Made by a program: the position numbers and the translations under genes. From Alviniconcha marisindica (lineage: Eukaryota; Mollusca; Gastropoda; Provannidae), in the NCBI GenBank assembly GCA_018857735.1, contig JABMCL010000049.1:1-64000 (forward strand): a DNA stretch of 64,000 nucleotides. The letters are read 5' to 3'. The notes beneath the pieces are model-generated. The model saw nothing but the letters and a program-made list of their open reading frames with translations. It was not told the origin of the DNA and did not search any database. Positions 47,581 through 59,562 of this stretch are shown here, piece by piece (within the stretch, counting starts at the first letter, position 1; each line of letters starts with the position of its first letter).

Positions 47581-49019
47581 GGTAAATGGCTGCAAAAAGA
47601 AGACATAGCCGAGACTGCTGTGCACTTTGTTTTGAAATGGGGGTTTGAAGTCAGTCCAGTTAGCAACAAGTCCAGGATTTGGGGGACATCGCTTCCGCAT
47701 ATATATGCCCTTGAAACGGGGCCTGTAAGGTGATGCAAGGTCACCCTGAAAAAAGATGGACCTTTACATTTTCTCTGTGATCAATCAGAAAAGTATGGCA
47801 TCATGTAGAGTTCTTAACTGTGGTTATTTTGGTACAAAAAGTAAGGTGGTACGACAAGTAGAAGAGGAGTTCTGATTTTTTTAAACCATTTTTAAGATTA
47901 ACGGATGGCATTTTTAAATTAATTTAGCAAGTTTGATGTGAAATATCTGGAAGAATAATCAAAATGAAGGTCTACAAAAAAATGGGCCTATTAATTATTT
48001 GTACTGTGGAGAATGAGATTCCTAAATATTAGACAGGTTATATGCAGAACAGCTTCCAGGTGGGACCGTAAATCGCAGGATTTCTCTAATTTGCATTTTG
48101 TGGGCAAATTGGGGCAAAATATTAAATATTATAAAAATTATAACTTCGGAACTACTCAAGTGATCAATATAAAATTGGTATCACTGAAATCAGATAAAAA
48201 AGATCTATGCAAATATATAAAGTCTGATAGTCAACTATTGATTTTCAAAATCACTTTGGACTACCTAAAAAGAGTGTTGCCTTATCATCAGAAAATGTCA
48301 GTGTTGTTGAAATGGCTGTCATTCAATATGAAACAGATGCATGAGATGGTAAAGCGCATAGGTTTTATTACTTATAATATTCATTATTAATTTACTGCAT
48401 CAACTGAATGTGAAAGTGCTTTTATTAGTTTTAAAACACTTCTTTTTTGGGGGGGTAATGAGCAGCTGTGGTCTAGTCTACATCACATGTAGTATGTACA
48501 GCAGTTGACCTCTGACACATGTTGCAATCAGTTGAGTAATGCATCCAGAGGTCTTTCTCACTGTCGTAATGGCATATATATCTACACATCGTTTAGGTTG
48601 ATCTGTAACGAAGATGTGTTAGTGTTACATGTTGGGAAGAAGAAGAAAACTATTGTAATACAATCAAATATGCTTAAAGTTAAGGCTTAACTACCTTAAG
48701 TCAGACTTTGCATAAGTCAAACCTTTTTTTTAATTTGCTGACCAAAGCCGCTCTTTATATGACTAATTTTACAGTGGATAAGGCAAAAATGGATAAGCTG
48801 AATTTCAGCTTTTCCCTTAGTTCACTTGGACAAGTCGAAGCCAAGCATTTTAAAGTCTGTTTTGTCATTGACTGCTCCCAGACGTTTAACTTAGCTGCTG
48901 GCCACCTGCAAGCTTTGCAACAGTAACATGTACTGGCTGTAGGTAGCTGGTGTTTGTATGTTACTGTTTTTGCCAGTCTCTGTAGGCAGCTTGGTTTAGC
49001 TTTATGATATATATTACAA
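47581..49019. other. LARP1 intron 1, AT-rich unique sequence
   Basis: The 125-codon ORF at 48013-48390 (Lys/Ile/Tyr-rich) has no recognisable domain and matches local AT-rich composition. No splice-flanked exon was recognised. Confidence 0.45.
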
Positions 49020-49494
49020 ATGCTTTGTCATGATAGAAGTTTCACAGGTCCTCATGTTTCTGGCTGTGGCATACCAGCTCTATGGCTTGACCCGTTACCC
49101 CTCACACCCTTCTCCTGGCCATTACACACAGTACTTAACATTATTATCGATCAATTTTATATAGAGCTATTTTCTGCTCTTGAGCAGACTCACTGCACTC
49201 ATGTTGCATGTGATGCTGACTGTATTCTTCTTCTTTTTTAACAGCACATGTTTTTTTTTATCCACCGAAGAGGTGTATTGACAGTGCTATTTGGTTGTTG
49301 TGTGAAACTGCTGCCATTTTGGTGAAAGTTTTGTGTACACCACACAACCATGCACCAGTTTACAATTGCAGTGTCACTTCATTCAAAGCCACATAGGAAG
49401 GGTGCATGTGTGTTTAGCTGTAACCTGCCACTTGCACTTTCGGCAGAATGACCAGGATCTTTTACATGCCACTGCAGTAACACGGGGGAGCAAC
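49020..49494 (-). mobile_element. SINE-A-containing dispersed unit, left part (split)
   Basis: It matches 1700-2170 (CCTTCTCCTGGCCATTACAC, GTGCACCAGTTTACA-like, CATAGGAAGGGTGCATGTGT, CAGAATGACCAGGATCTTTT) and stops at CACGGGGGAGCAAC (49481-49494). There the LINE begins. The remainder resumes at 50609. Confidence 0.8.
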
Positions 49495-50608
49495 TTGGTA
49501 TTTGACACCCAGTTAACAATCAATGTTTTGTTTTATGTCTGTTCACATTGAGATGATTAGACCTAAAAACAACAACATATATTATTATATTGTACTAACT
49601 TACCCGCAGGACTATGACCAATCAGTTTAACAATAGAATTGATAATATCACATTATCAGTATTATACAAAATATTTCTTACATTGTTGCAAGCATTAAAG
49701 TCATATAAATTTTTCTGCAATAACTGTGGTAATAGGACATTCAAGTAGTATGTGTTTAACATATATTTTTACAAATGCATGTCACATTCTGTGAATATTT
49801 AGTGTTCCGTGAATTTAGGTGTAACTTGCATATTACTCTTGCTAAATACCGTGAACAAGAAGTTATCTCAAATTTACTTTTTCAGTTTGTTTATACACAG
49901 TCTTCTCAAGTATTGAAATAATCTCATGAGACGAGAGTAGTAGGTTATTGTATGATATTTCAGATATGTTTTTTATTGCAACTTGTTTAGCTAATTTATT
50001 TGATATTTCATTCCAATGAGTTGGTACCCAACAAAACTCAATCCAAATATGCCTGTACATGATACAATGTATTAAATACTTCATAAAATATATCCCCTCT
50101 CATTTTACAGTCCCAGTTTTTCAAATCATATAAAACTGATTTTGAGTCAACACAGATACAGCTAAAAGATTAAAATGAATATTGCATATGTATTTTAATG
50201 TCATTAAAATTGTATATAACTCAGATGTGAATATGGAAAAACCCTGCCCTAAGTGAAAAGACTTGCACTTTTAACTAAGTCAGGAATGATGAATCCTGTT
50301 CCACTGTTGATGAGTCCATAACAGAACCATTAGTGAAAATCTTAATATATTTTGATAGTTATTAATTGGATGTTCTCTTATTTCTAGTTATATAGCTAAA
50401 ATTAGTAAAATGTAGCTAAAATGTTTGTAGACTCACATTTCTTTAGATCAGTATAATCGGTATCAAATGCGGCATTTATGTGCTCCCACTGTGGCATTTG
50501 AGGTGATGTTGGGAGAACTGGAATTGATTTAATATCTGTGTTACATTCGTTAATCAAATCGTTTATATAATTTCTGATTGTTTATATATCAGTTAAATCA
50601 GAATGAAA
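49495..50608 (-). mobile_element. Degraded LINE (non-LTR) 3' region inserted in the SINE-A unit
   Basis: The minus-strand ORF at 49863-50084 includes IEFCWVPTHWNEISNKLAKQ, which matches the RNase H motif W-V-P-x-H...N-x-x-A-x-x-A of I/Jockey-type LINEs. The conserved Gly-Asn-Glu and Asp positions are altered, so it is not functional. The 3' end near 49510 matches the one at 31.1 kb. No reverse transcriptase is present, so the copy is 5'-truncated. Flanks CACGGGGGAGCAAC and CATGGGGGAGGAAC (12 of 14 identical) look like an aged target duplication. Confidence 0.75.
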
Positions 50609-50985
50609 CATGGGGGAGGAACGGACACCAAAAGTCAGCACAGAAAGTTGGCCATGGAGAAGAAAATTCTCCTGCCGCTTCTGCACTGACTTGAACCTGG
50701 GACCTTTCAATCATGAGTCTGCACTCTAACCTCTGAGCTATCCCCACTCTGCTAACATTAGGTGAAGAATCTTCTCATTCCCAGTATGAGCAAGCAATGT
50801 TTTAATTCATGCAGAAGAAATTTGTTATTTGTCTCACTTGCTCTTTATTTATTTTTGTTCCATGGAGGAAGGGTGTGCAGAGACAGTCACCACATACGGA
50901 CGGAGGTGATCTCTGATTAATGCAGTAGTGTATATATTATATATAAAAGATACCAAATCACATGATTATAGCACCAGAGAACACA
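50609..50985 (-). mobile_element. SINE-A-containing dispersed unit, right part
   Basis: It continues the interrupted copy: AGTCAGCACAGAAAGTTGGC, then the reversed tRNA-like head. On the minus strand the head reads GGGGATAGCTCAGAGGTTAG and then B box GGTTCAAGTC. Beyond the head it matches 2300-2565 (GTATGAGCAAGCAATGTTTT, GGAGGAAGGGTGTG, GATTATAGCACCAGA). A short CA tract follows at 50983-51000. Confidence 0.8.
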
Positions 50986-51234
50986 CACACACACACACAC
51001 ATATGGACTGAGTCTCTGATTAATACAGTACAGTGTGTATAACATACCAGATCACATCAAAACATTCACAAAATCTCAAAAACTATTTTTTCAGAACTGT
51101 TTTATTTCCACTGTATTTGCAACATGTCCTGAACACACTCCAGGTTTGTCATAAGCATGGGTGATTTCAAAAAGCAAATACAATACATGCAGTTCATTCA
51201 TTTTTTTTTTTCTCAACCGTAACTGCACACATCT

Positions 51235-52370
51235 ATGCTGTTGCAACCAAACTGATTGATGATATATGATGGTACATCATAAGCTATCACAACCAAACTG
51301 ATTGATGGTACATCATTATAAATATTAGCTGTTACAACCAAACTGATTGATGGTATATATATCATAAATATTAGCTGTTACAACCAAACTGATTGATGGT
51401 ACATCATTATAAGCTGTTACAACCTAACCGGTTGATGGTACATCATTATAAGCTGTTACAACCAAACCGGTTGATGGTACATCATTATAAATATTAGCTG
51501 TTACAACCAAACTGATTGATGGTATATATCATAAATATTAGCTGTTACAACCAAACTGATTGATGGTACATCATTATAAGCTGTTACAGCCAGACCGGTT
51601 GATGGTACATCATTGTAAATATTAGCTGTTACAACCAAACTGACTGGTGGATATAAATCATAAATATTAGCTGTTACAACCAAACAAATTGATGGTACAT
51701 CATTATAAGCTGTTAAAACCAAACCGGTTGATGGTACATCATTGTAAATATTAGCTGTTACAACCAAACTGACTGGTGGATATAAATCATAAATATTAGC
51801 TGTTACAACCAAACAAATTGATGGTACATCATTATAAGCTGTTAAAACCAAACCGGTTGATGGTACATCATTATAAATATTAGCTGTTACAACCAAACTG
51901 ATTGATGGTACATCATTATAAGCTGTTACAACCAAACCGGTTGATGGTACATCATTATAAATATTAGCTGTTACAACCAAACTGATTGATGGTATATATC
52001 ATAAATATTAGCTGTTACAACCAAACTGATTGATGGTATATATCATAAATATTAGCTGTTACAACCAAACTGATTGATGGTACATCATTATAAGCTGTTA
52101 CAACAAAACTGATTGATAGTACTTCATTTAAATATTAGCTGTTACAACCAAACTGATTGATGGTACATCATTATAAATATTAGCAGTTACAACCAAACTG
52201 ATTGAGGGTATATCATAAGCTGTTACAACCAAACTGATTGACAGTACATCATTATAAATATTAGCTGTTACAACCAAACTGATTGATGGTATATCATTAT
52301 AAGCTGTTGCAACTAAACTGATTGATGGTATATCATTATAAGCTGTTGCAACAAAACTGATTGATGCCAG
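51235..52370. repeat. Variable 36-45-bp minisatellite, about 28 copies
   Basis: Core AGCTGTTACAACCAAACTGA then TTGATGGTACATCATTATAA, with or without ATATT. Unit length varies, giving two interleaved classes. A Val/Tyr/Asn-repeat ORF on the minus strand is a by-product. Three decayed relatives of the unit occur at 53111-53228. Confidence 0.95.
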
Positions 52371-52371
52371 G

Positions 52372-52540
52372 GCTGCAAACACTTTTTAGAACTTGAGTAT
52401 GCAGTGCCTTAACAAAAATGCATACAACCAGACATGACACTAAACACACTGACAGCATTTTTTAAAGAACTGTCTACACTTCTGTAGTTCAAATTCTGCA
52501 TCTCATGCCTACTGCCGAATTGTGTGCAAGTCTGAGGGAT
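52372..52540 (-). mobile_element. Transposon terminus, inverted partner of 24.65-24.87 kb
   Basis: The end CAGGGCTGCAAACAC is followed by blocks that are the reverse complement of the 24.7 kb remnant. It begins immediately at the end of the 51.2-52.37 kb minisatellite. Confidence 0.65.
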
Positions 52541-53670
52541 GATAGTGCTACTTTCAGCATGCTCCAGCTTTGGACCTCCATTACATTTGCAGTCAACATT
52601 TCTCACTGGTGCCAGCTTACATCTTGGGCTTTCACTGGTATTCACAGATTCCTGACTAGTTTGTTTACCTTCTTGAGTAGGCAGCCTATTGTCAACTGGC
52701 TCAGAGCTAGTGGAAGGAACTGGTGTGGGACTATCATCACAATGGGGGGGGGGGGGGGGGGGGGGGTGAAGAGGTCAGTTTTCTGCATTGTCTTTCATGA
52801 TATGCCCAGCTGCCAAGTGTTGTTAGTCCTGCATGCAGATGCACAGTGGGAAAGGGGTAGTGCAGCTGGAAACTGATGGACTGAAGTGCCACTGACATCA
52901 TTTCCTGTCCCCCACCCTGGCCTAAGCAGTATTAACTGCTCTCCAGCAGGCTTATTGGATGCCATTCAGCTGAATGAGTGACTGGATTCTTAAATTGTTC
53001 AAAACAAACAAGAAAGGAGCATTAAAAAACACTGAAAAACTGAAGTGATGTACTTAAGGCTTTTAAGCTCTATTTGGTTTTGACTACACCCTCCTAAAAT
53101 GTAACACATCATGAGCTGTTGCAACCAGAGGGATTGATGGCAACACCCTCATAACCCAAGTGAGCTGTTACAACCGAACTGACTGATTGTAACACCATCA
53201 TGAGCTGTTGCAACTACACTATTTGATGGCAAGATAAACTGTATTGTCTTGTGAATAGATTGGATTGGACAGCAAAAGTTCAAAACTTTGTCAATCCTGT
53301 AATGTTCAGCGCAAGCTGATCTCTTTGCAACCAAGGTAGGTGTTCATTACTAATATTCTGTTAACCAGATCAAGTGCAGAGTGGGCATACTGACAGTAAC
53401 ACTAGGCAGATAAAGCCAGATAGGTATCAGCGAAATGCAAGGTAACCATAGTTTTGTTGTGTGTATGTTGTTGATCAGCAGTGATGGTTTCATTCCCAGC
53501 TGATGGTGTGTGAAGTGGTCACAGCCACAGCAGCAAACTCAGAAAACAATTTCATCTGCCAGAGAAAATGAAAAGGTCAAGTGTGCTGGCTTTTCTTGAT
53601 CAAGGTTGACAGATTTGTTCAGCTCCAGACAGACCGTGATTTTGATAGCAGCTGAAGTAGCTTTCCCATG
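52541..53670. other. LARP1 intron 1 with poly-G and decayed minisatellite
   Basis: A poly-G run lies at about 52745-52766. GAGCTGTTGCAACCAGAGGG, GAGCTGTTACAACCGAACTG and GAGCTGTTGCAACTACACTA at 53111-53228 are decayed versions of the array to the left. No exon was recognised. Confidence 0.55.
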
Positions 53671-53679
53671 GAAGCGGGA

Positions 53680-54266
53680 GGGGGCGGAGGGTACAAAATG
53701 TCCCCGGGAAGATTGCGGTCAGAGAAGCAGGTGGAGATGAATGCCAAGTTCCTTTAGCACGGTGGTCGCAGAGTTGGTAGAGACAAGTGACGCGTGCGAC
53801 AGATGGGGTCCGTTATGTGAAAACTGCCAGGTGTGCGGAGAGAGGCGGTTTGAGGAGAGAGGGAGAGGGCGTGTGCGCATGTACAGTCCAAGAAGGGGAG
53901 CGCGTGTCGCGTGCCATGCGGGGATACGTCACTGGAGCACGATACTGCCGTGGCCTGGCTGCTTGCTGTGCCACCGTCAGTCGTACGGTCAGCCAGCTCC
54001 CACTCGGACATACAGCCCTGTCACCGTCCTGCCACAGACAGACACAACCCACCGGTGTGGGCCAGCGACTGCCGGGACGACACGGCTGGCAATGCCACAT
54101 GGCACTGTTGTGAGATAAGGCGGATGTGACAGGGACTGTGACGGTGACAGTGTGCACACACCTGTTGGGTGTGTTGTGGTGGCGGTGGAATCGTGGCCTC
54201 CGCACCGCCCTGCCATATTGCACTTAAAGTCCACTGCCTCTTTCGGCGCTTTCTCACGTGTGCAGT
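53680..54266 (+). promoter_or_regulatory. CpG-rich island-like patch inside LARP1 intron 1
   Basis: The GC content and CpG density stand out sharply from the surrounding AT-rich intron (GCGCGTGTCGCGTGCC near 53899, for example). It contains a CRE-like TACGTCA at about 53926. Several ORFs of 85-150 codons overlap in different frames, which is normal for GC-rich DNA. It may be an alternative LARP1 promoter or the promoter of a non-coding RNA. Confidence 0.4.
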
Positions 54267-54309
54267 ATGGAAACTCGGGATGTTGTTGTTGTTTCTTCCC
54301 CGGCAAAAG
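54267..54309 (+). CDS. LARP1: Candidate alternative first exon of LARP1
   Basis: An ATG in good context (A at -3, G at +4) opens METRDVVVVSSPAK plus one base, then a donor-like GTAGAC at 54310. It ends in phase 1, the same phase as the established first exon, so it would join to the 59193 exon in frame. It directly follows a CpG-rich patch. There is no homology support; phase agreement alone has a one-in-three chance. Confidence 0.25.
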
Positions 54310-54330
54310 GTAGACCCAAACCATGTCATT

Positions 54331-54788
54331 TTGTGTGTGTGTGTGTGTGTGTTTAATACTGTTTCCACTTACCAGTGGCGGAAACCTGTTGCTTACCTTC
54401 ACTAGGCAGTGAGTGAAGAACAGAGGCAACAGCCGTTGCAAACAAAGTTGCAGAATCTTAAGACTTACCAGTGTTGGCTCTTACATTGCAAGATTAGAAA
54501 GGATGAATTTGGTTTAGATTAATCGTTGCGTTGTTTTGTGTTTAGTTTTTGCCAAAGGGAGCACTTCAGATTATGCACGATGGAGAAAGGGAAGGTGTTG
54601 GTTTGAGGTTTAGATGCACGTGTGGCGCTCGTCGAAAGCAGGCAATATGTTTCTTTTTTTGAGAAAAAAGAACAGGGACAGCGGTGGGGATGTTCCGATG
54701 GATTGGCTGGTCATACGTTGTGAGGCGTGTTCGCTCGACCGTGAACCCTCCAGGGCATAGTGGCAGGGTTATGGCTTGACTTGTAAAT

Positions 54789-54829
<41 letters not shown>

Positions 54830-56640
54830 TCCTGTAACGGCTACTGCTTTCCCACTTCATGAGAATCGCGCGCACACACAATCACCGCCATGTAATGGCT
54901 GATATGATTGATACACGTAACGGCCTACCAGTGTTATGTTTGCTGTGGAATATTGTACAGTATTGTTGGGGGGGGGGGGGGTAGGACCAAGACAGACCGC
55001 ACCACATGTCATGGCTGCACCCTGATAATTGTGGATGCAGACTAAGCTGGCACAAGAGCATGCACACTCCGAGTGTCGCTTTCCGGCACCTTCCTCCCAA
55101 AGGAAGGCTGTCCTAAACCAGTGCTTGGAGTGTGAAGAGCAGGGTGCACCAGCAAACTAAGCACGACCCGTCACTGGGCACAGGCACAGGTCTGGGGTTT
55201 CCAGTGCTACCACCGCGGCACCAGCCACCAGGTTTACTTTGCAGACACATGACTGACCGTGCCAACTGCCATGCACGGGTGACAGTTCCGCCCCCCCCCC
55301 CCCCCCCCCCCCTTTTCCTGGGCCAGTCCCCACCGGCTCCTACACTCACCTTCCCACTCCGTCATCAGGTCCATGCACTGTTTGGTTTCTGATCTTGATC
55401 GGCTTTTGTCTCTTCGTCTTCTTCAATGCTGCTTTAGGTCCACAGAGACCTACACAGCTCCTGAGTTTTTGTCTCGCGCTGGGCACCTGCATTTTGTAGA
55501 AGCCCAGCCTGGGGCACTCGACAGTTTGTAGGGGCGCTAGTGAATGTGGCCGTGGGCAGCATGCTGGGGGAGCTGTCTGCCGGCCTGGGGCTGGGACTGC
55601 AAGTGGAAAGGTTGGCTGCTTCCAGTCCCAGCCCTCACTGACACTGGCCTATCATTTTATCAATACCTTGACCCATTACTTCTAGCCCTGTCCAGTCAGG
55701 TTGGCAATGTAACTCTTACTGTGAACATCAGATAATAATGTCATGTCTCTACAGTGTCTTACTAAATATATATATAGTTCCTAATTAGTGATTCATGAAG
55801 TTTTTTTGTATGTGTGTATGCTTGTGTTTAAAATGTTACATTGTGACCGTTTAAAATGACAATATGTATTCTAATTTAAAAAAATGATTGGGGAAAATGA
55901 GAACTGATGTAGTGTACATCATTTAATTTTGAATGCTTATCCCTTAAGCTGTTGTTATCCACAAAAAGATTCAACAACTTCTTAAGCAGAAGGACACATC
56001 ATCAGTGATGAAGGACACATCACCATCAATTCAAGTGGACTTGTACTTGTAGGAGCACCAATCTTCTGAAACTCAGGCACAGTGCCTCCTTAACCTTTGT
56101 CCTACTAGGTTCTGAAACTTATGATCCATTGACGGGGGGATTTACTCACCCATACTTTTCAAACATTTGGATGTGGGTGAGTTGTTTGCCCAGAGCAATT
56201 TCTGGCTTGGCCAGTATAGCTCAACCAATATAGTGCACGCTAACCACAGCTAATCTGCGCTTCCCAGGAGACTTCAAGTTGCAGTATTGATCTTGACTGC
56301 TCAGCACAATGTAAAGCTTCAATTGCGTTAGGTCTGTTTAGTGCCGTAGCTGCAAACATACTGAATCAGTGAATGATAACTGATGTAGTAACTAGTATAG
56401 GTCATGGGCATGCCTGTGTATAAACTATAAGGGGTGATGGTTGCAAATGATGGCATGTCGTAAGTGAAAATGCATGCTTACATTTACAAGATCAAATATT
56501 ATGAGTAAACTGTTCAGAAAAAATCCTTCAAATTATGATACTAAATATTTGCATCTATGCTTTACTGACTACATAAGTACATTCAGTTAGTATTACTGTA
56601 GTACAGTAGTAAAGACATCATAATTATAGTAATAATAGCA
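54331..56640. other. LARP1 intron 1 with long homopolymers
   Basis: A (TG)n is near 54333-54352. There is a poly-C run of 38 (54791-54828), a poly-G run (about 54965-54981) and a poly-C run (about 55290-55312). The sequence between is unique. No exon recognised. Confidence 0.6.
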
Positions 56641-57350
56641 AAACTGTAGTGACTGTTCACTAAACAACATGGCCGTGATAAACAAATCATGTGGCATATG
56701 GGTGTAGAATGCACTAAACAACATGGCCGTGATAAACAAATCATGTGGCATATGGGTGTAGAATGCACTAAACAACATGTTGGTGATAAACAAACGATGT
56801 AGCATATGGGTGTAGAATGCACTAAACAACATGGCAGTGATAAACAAATGATGTAGCATGTGGGTGTAGAATGCACTAAACAACATGGCAGTGATAAACA
56901 AACAATGTAGCATATGGGTGTAGAATGCACTAAACAACATGGCAGTGATAAACAAACGATGTAGCATATGGGTGTAGAATGCACTAAACAACATGGCGGT
57001 GATAAGCAAACGATGTAGCATATGGGTGTAGAATGCACTAAACAACATGGCGGTGATAAGCAAACGATGTAGCATATGGGTGTAGAATGCACTAAACAAC
57101 ATGTCGGTGATAAACGATGTAGCATATGGGTGTAGAATGCACTAAACAACATGTTGGTGATAAACAAACGATGTAGCATATGGGTGTAGAATGCACTAAA
57201 CAACATGTCGGTGATAAACAAACGATGTAGCATATGGGTGTAGAATGCACTAAACAACATGTCTGTGATAAACAAACGATGTAGCATATGGGTGTAGAAT
57301 GCACTAAACATGGTGGTGATAAACAAACGATGTAGCATATGGGTGTAGAA
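56641..57350. repeat. 54-bp minisatellite, 13 copies
   Basis: Units GGTGTAGAATGCACTAAACA then ACATGGCGGTGATAAACAAA and CGATGTAGCATATG, 54-bp spacing (56701, 56755 and onwards). The multiple-of-three unit opens a 268-codon minus-strand ORF and others, which are artefacts. Confidence 0.97.
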
Positions 57351-58984
57351 TGAGACTTTAGTGTGAGGCTTTGTCACTGTTTCTTCCATGCTTATCAGCG
57401 GGTGCCAGACACTCCAGTGCTAGAGCTAGTTTTGCTGTCAGTACAAGAGCTGATAACCAGATGGCACTGGCCAATACCACCCTAAGAAGTAAGAGGATTA
57501 TGGTTGACTTCCATCAGTGTATGGCTGTTTGCCATATGGGCCAGTAATAATAACAATAATAATACCTGTCATTTCTATAGTGCTGTATGCCACTGACAAG
57601 GGTCAGAACACCGCACCTTACAAGATCGACAAAAATGTACACGTTAAAACCTCCAAAAAAAGAAGGGCACATGATCAAGTTTGCAGGCTTTGAATACCAG
57701 TTCTGCTCCAGAGTTCTGTACTTTCGCTGTTATTTGCTGCCATGATTTCTGCGAGAAATAAGCATGGCTTGTTTATAAGTGTTTCTTGCCTTAACCAACT
57801 GGGTTATAAAAAAAGGTTTAAGACTCGTAATAAGAGTGCCAAGACTTGTCACTGACTCACTGAAAAAAGCACATAATTATTATGGTAGTAATTATGCTCA
57901 CAAGCAGATAGTTATAATTATCTCAAAATAATGTACTCATTATCTCTACATATTATTATTCAATATGCCATTTGACACTCGGTTCCAATGGCTTACTTGC
58001 ATCCAAAGTGAAAATTACTATATTGTCAGTGGTGACAAGGTAGCATGCCAGACTGGCACTAAGGCCCCTGGGATTGGGAGAGAGGGTGTCCCATGGACAG
58101 CATGGATGTGTGCATGTGCAGGCCTGTCAACACTTCCATTTCAGCAATGGCCTTGGGTAGTGTTGCACAAATTGAGGCTTGTTTGACACTGCAGGATGAG
58201 AATCGGACAGTCACGTTTATTGGCTGTTCTTTGCACATGCGTTGTCAGTGATACGCTGATATTACATCGTTGTAAATATAAGTGCATCCCATACCTGGGT
58301 GGTGTCAAAAGCACATAATTAAATATTTCAACATAAGTATTAATTATTTCTCTATCAATTTTATCATTTTCCTGCAATGAGTAAATATTCTTTTGACACT
58401 CAATTTCAATGGCTTGTGTTAAAATCATGTAATTGTAAATATGTTGAGGTAAATAATTATGTTAACATAATTGTAATTATATACCTTTTGTGCTGCTTTG
58501 AAAAGTCTTTCTCCGTTTCTGGCATGAAAAGTACATAATTACAAATATGTGTTTTTGATGCTAGTAAACTGCCATAAAAAAACACCTCTTATACTTAACT
58601 ACAGGAGGCAGTCTAGTTTTGTGGTACTCTGTTTGTAGTAGAGCTATTTCAGTGTGGTGGGTGTGCTAGTTCCTTCATATCACAGCTGTTTCATATGGTA
58701 GTTCCTTCATAGAGCAGCTGTTTTAGTGTGGTGGTAATTCAGTTCATAGTGCAGCTGTTAAGTTTGGTGATAGTTCATTGTTATTTGTTCATAGTGCACC
58801 TATTTTAACATTGTGGTATTCTGTTCATAGTGCAACCATTTAAGTGCAGGTATAGTTATTCCTTATTCATCTGTTTTGATTAAAAATGATTTGAGGTGTG
58901 TGATTGCAATGTACAGTACCAAATGTTTTTTTTTCTTTTTTCTTTTTTTCTTATTTGATTTGATGTGATGATAAGCAGTAGTAC
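57351..58984. other. LARP1 intron 1 with a reversed SINE tail and a loose repeat
   Basis: 57545-57610 contains AATAATAATACCTGTC then TTTCTATAGTGCTGTATGCC, the complement of a SINE-type tail. Two similar blocks (AAAAGCACATAATTA) occur near 57866 and 58306. From 58600 to 58860 the phrases TAGTGCAGCTGTT and GTGGTGG recur irregularly. No exon. Confidence 0.5.
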
Positions 58985-59060
58985 ACGCATCAGAGCACCC
59001 AATTGTAAGCTCATTCTCACCCAGTTGTAAGCACATTCTCACCCAGTTGTAAGCACATTG
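58985..59060. repeat. 22-bp repeat, 3 copies
   Basis: CACCCAGTTGTAAGCACATT and close variants repeat three times, about 130 bases upstream of the LARP1 exon acceptor. Confidence 0.85.
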
Positions 59061-59192
59061 TCAGCTGACCAGGACTTTTTCAGGTACAGAGGCAGGCAGA
59101 TGCTTGCTTTCGCTTTCTTGTTTCTTGTTTTCTTCTGTGACTGACTGGCTGATTGTTTGGTAATGTTATTGATTGTGGTGCTTTTGTTGCAG

Positions 59193-59260
59193 ACCAAAAC
59201 CCAAGTGAAGCAAAGATTGTCAACTCCGTGCCACAGGCAAAGGGGAAATCAGAAGAAAAG
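59193..59260 (+). CDS. LARP1: LARP1, second coding exon
   Basis: The acceptor is TTTTGTTGCAG (ending 59192) and the donor GTGAGG (59261). With the G carried over from 43723 it reads DQNPSEAKIVNSVPQAKGKS and EEK, phase 0 at its end. It matches the human segment around SAPAKVVRAAVPKQRKGSK, which follows the VEAPLPKVNPW motif at a comparable distance. The exon follows a 15.5 kb intron and is followed at once by a minisatellite. Confidence 0.75.
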
Positions 59261-59265
59261 GTGAG

Positions 59266-59562
59266 GAGCAAATGTACACACACTGAACAGAGGAGGGGAG
59301 GCCGAGGGGGAGCAGATGTACACACACTGAACAGAGGAGGGGAGGGGGAGCAGATGTACACACACTGAACAGAGGAGGGGAGGGGGAGCAGATGTACACA
59401 CACTGAACAGAGGAGGGGAGGGGGAGCAGATGTACACACACTGAACAGAGGAGGGGAGGGGGAGCAGATGTACACTGAACAGAGGAGGGGAGGGGGAGCA
59501 GATGTACACACACTGAACAGAGGAGGGGAGGGGGAGCAGATGTACACACACTGAACAGACTG
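59266..59562. repeat. 38-bp minisatellite starting at the LARP1 donor, about 8 copies
   Basis: Units GAGCAGATGTACACACACTG then AACAGAGGAGGGGAGGGG. The first unit (GAGCAAATGTACACACACTG) starts five bases after the exon's last base, inside the donor region. G-rich on the + strand. Reverse-strand ORFs rich in Cys/Ser/Pro are artefacts. Confidence 0.95.

Noticed and set aside
48013..48390. 125-codon ORF
   Set aside because: AT-rich, Lys/Ile/Tyr-biased composition equal to its surroundings; no domain or splice support.
53741..54441. Overlapping ORFs of 85-150 codons in the CpG-rich patch
   Set aside because: GC-rich DNA opens several frames at once; none has a recognisable motif. Only the short 54267 exon candidate was kept, at low confidence.
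56583..57389. 268-codon minus-strand ORF
   Set aside because: Generated by the 54-bp array.
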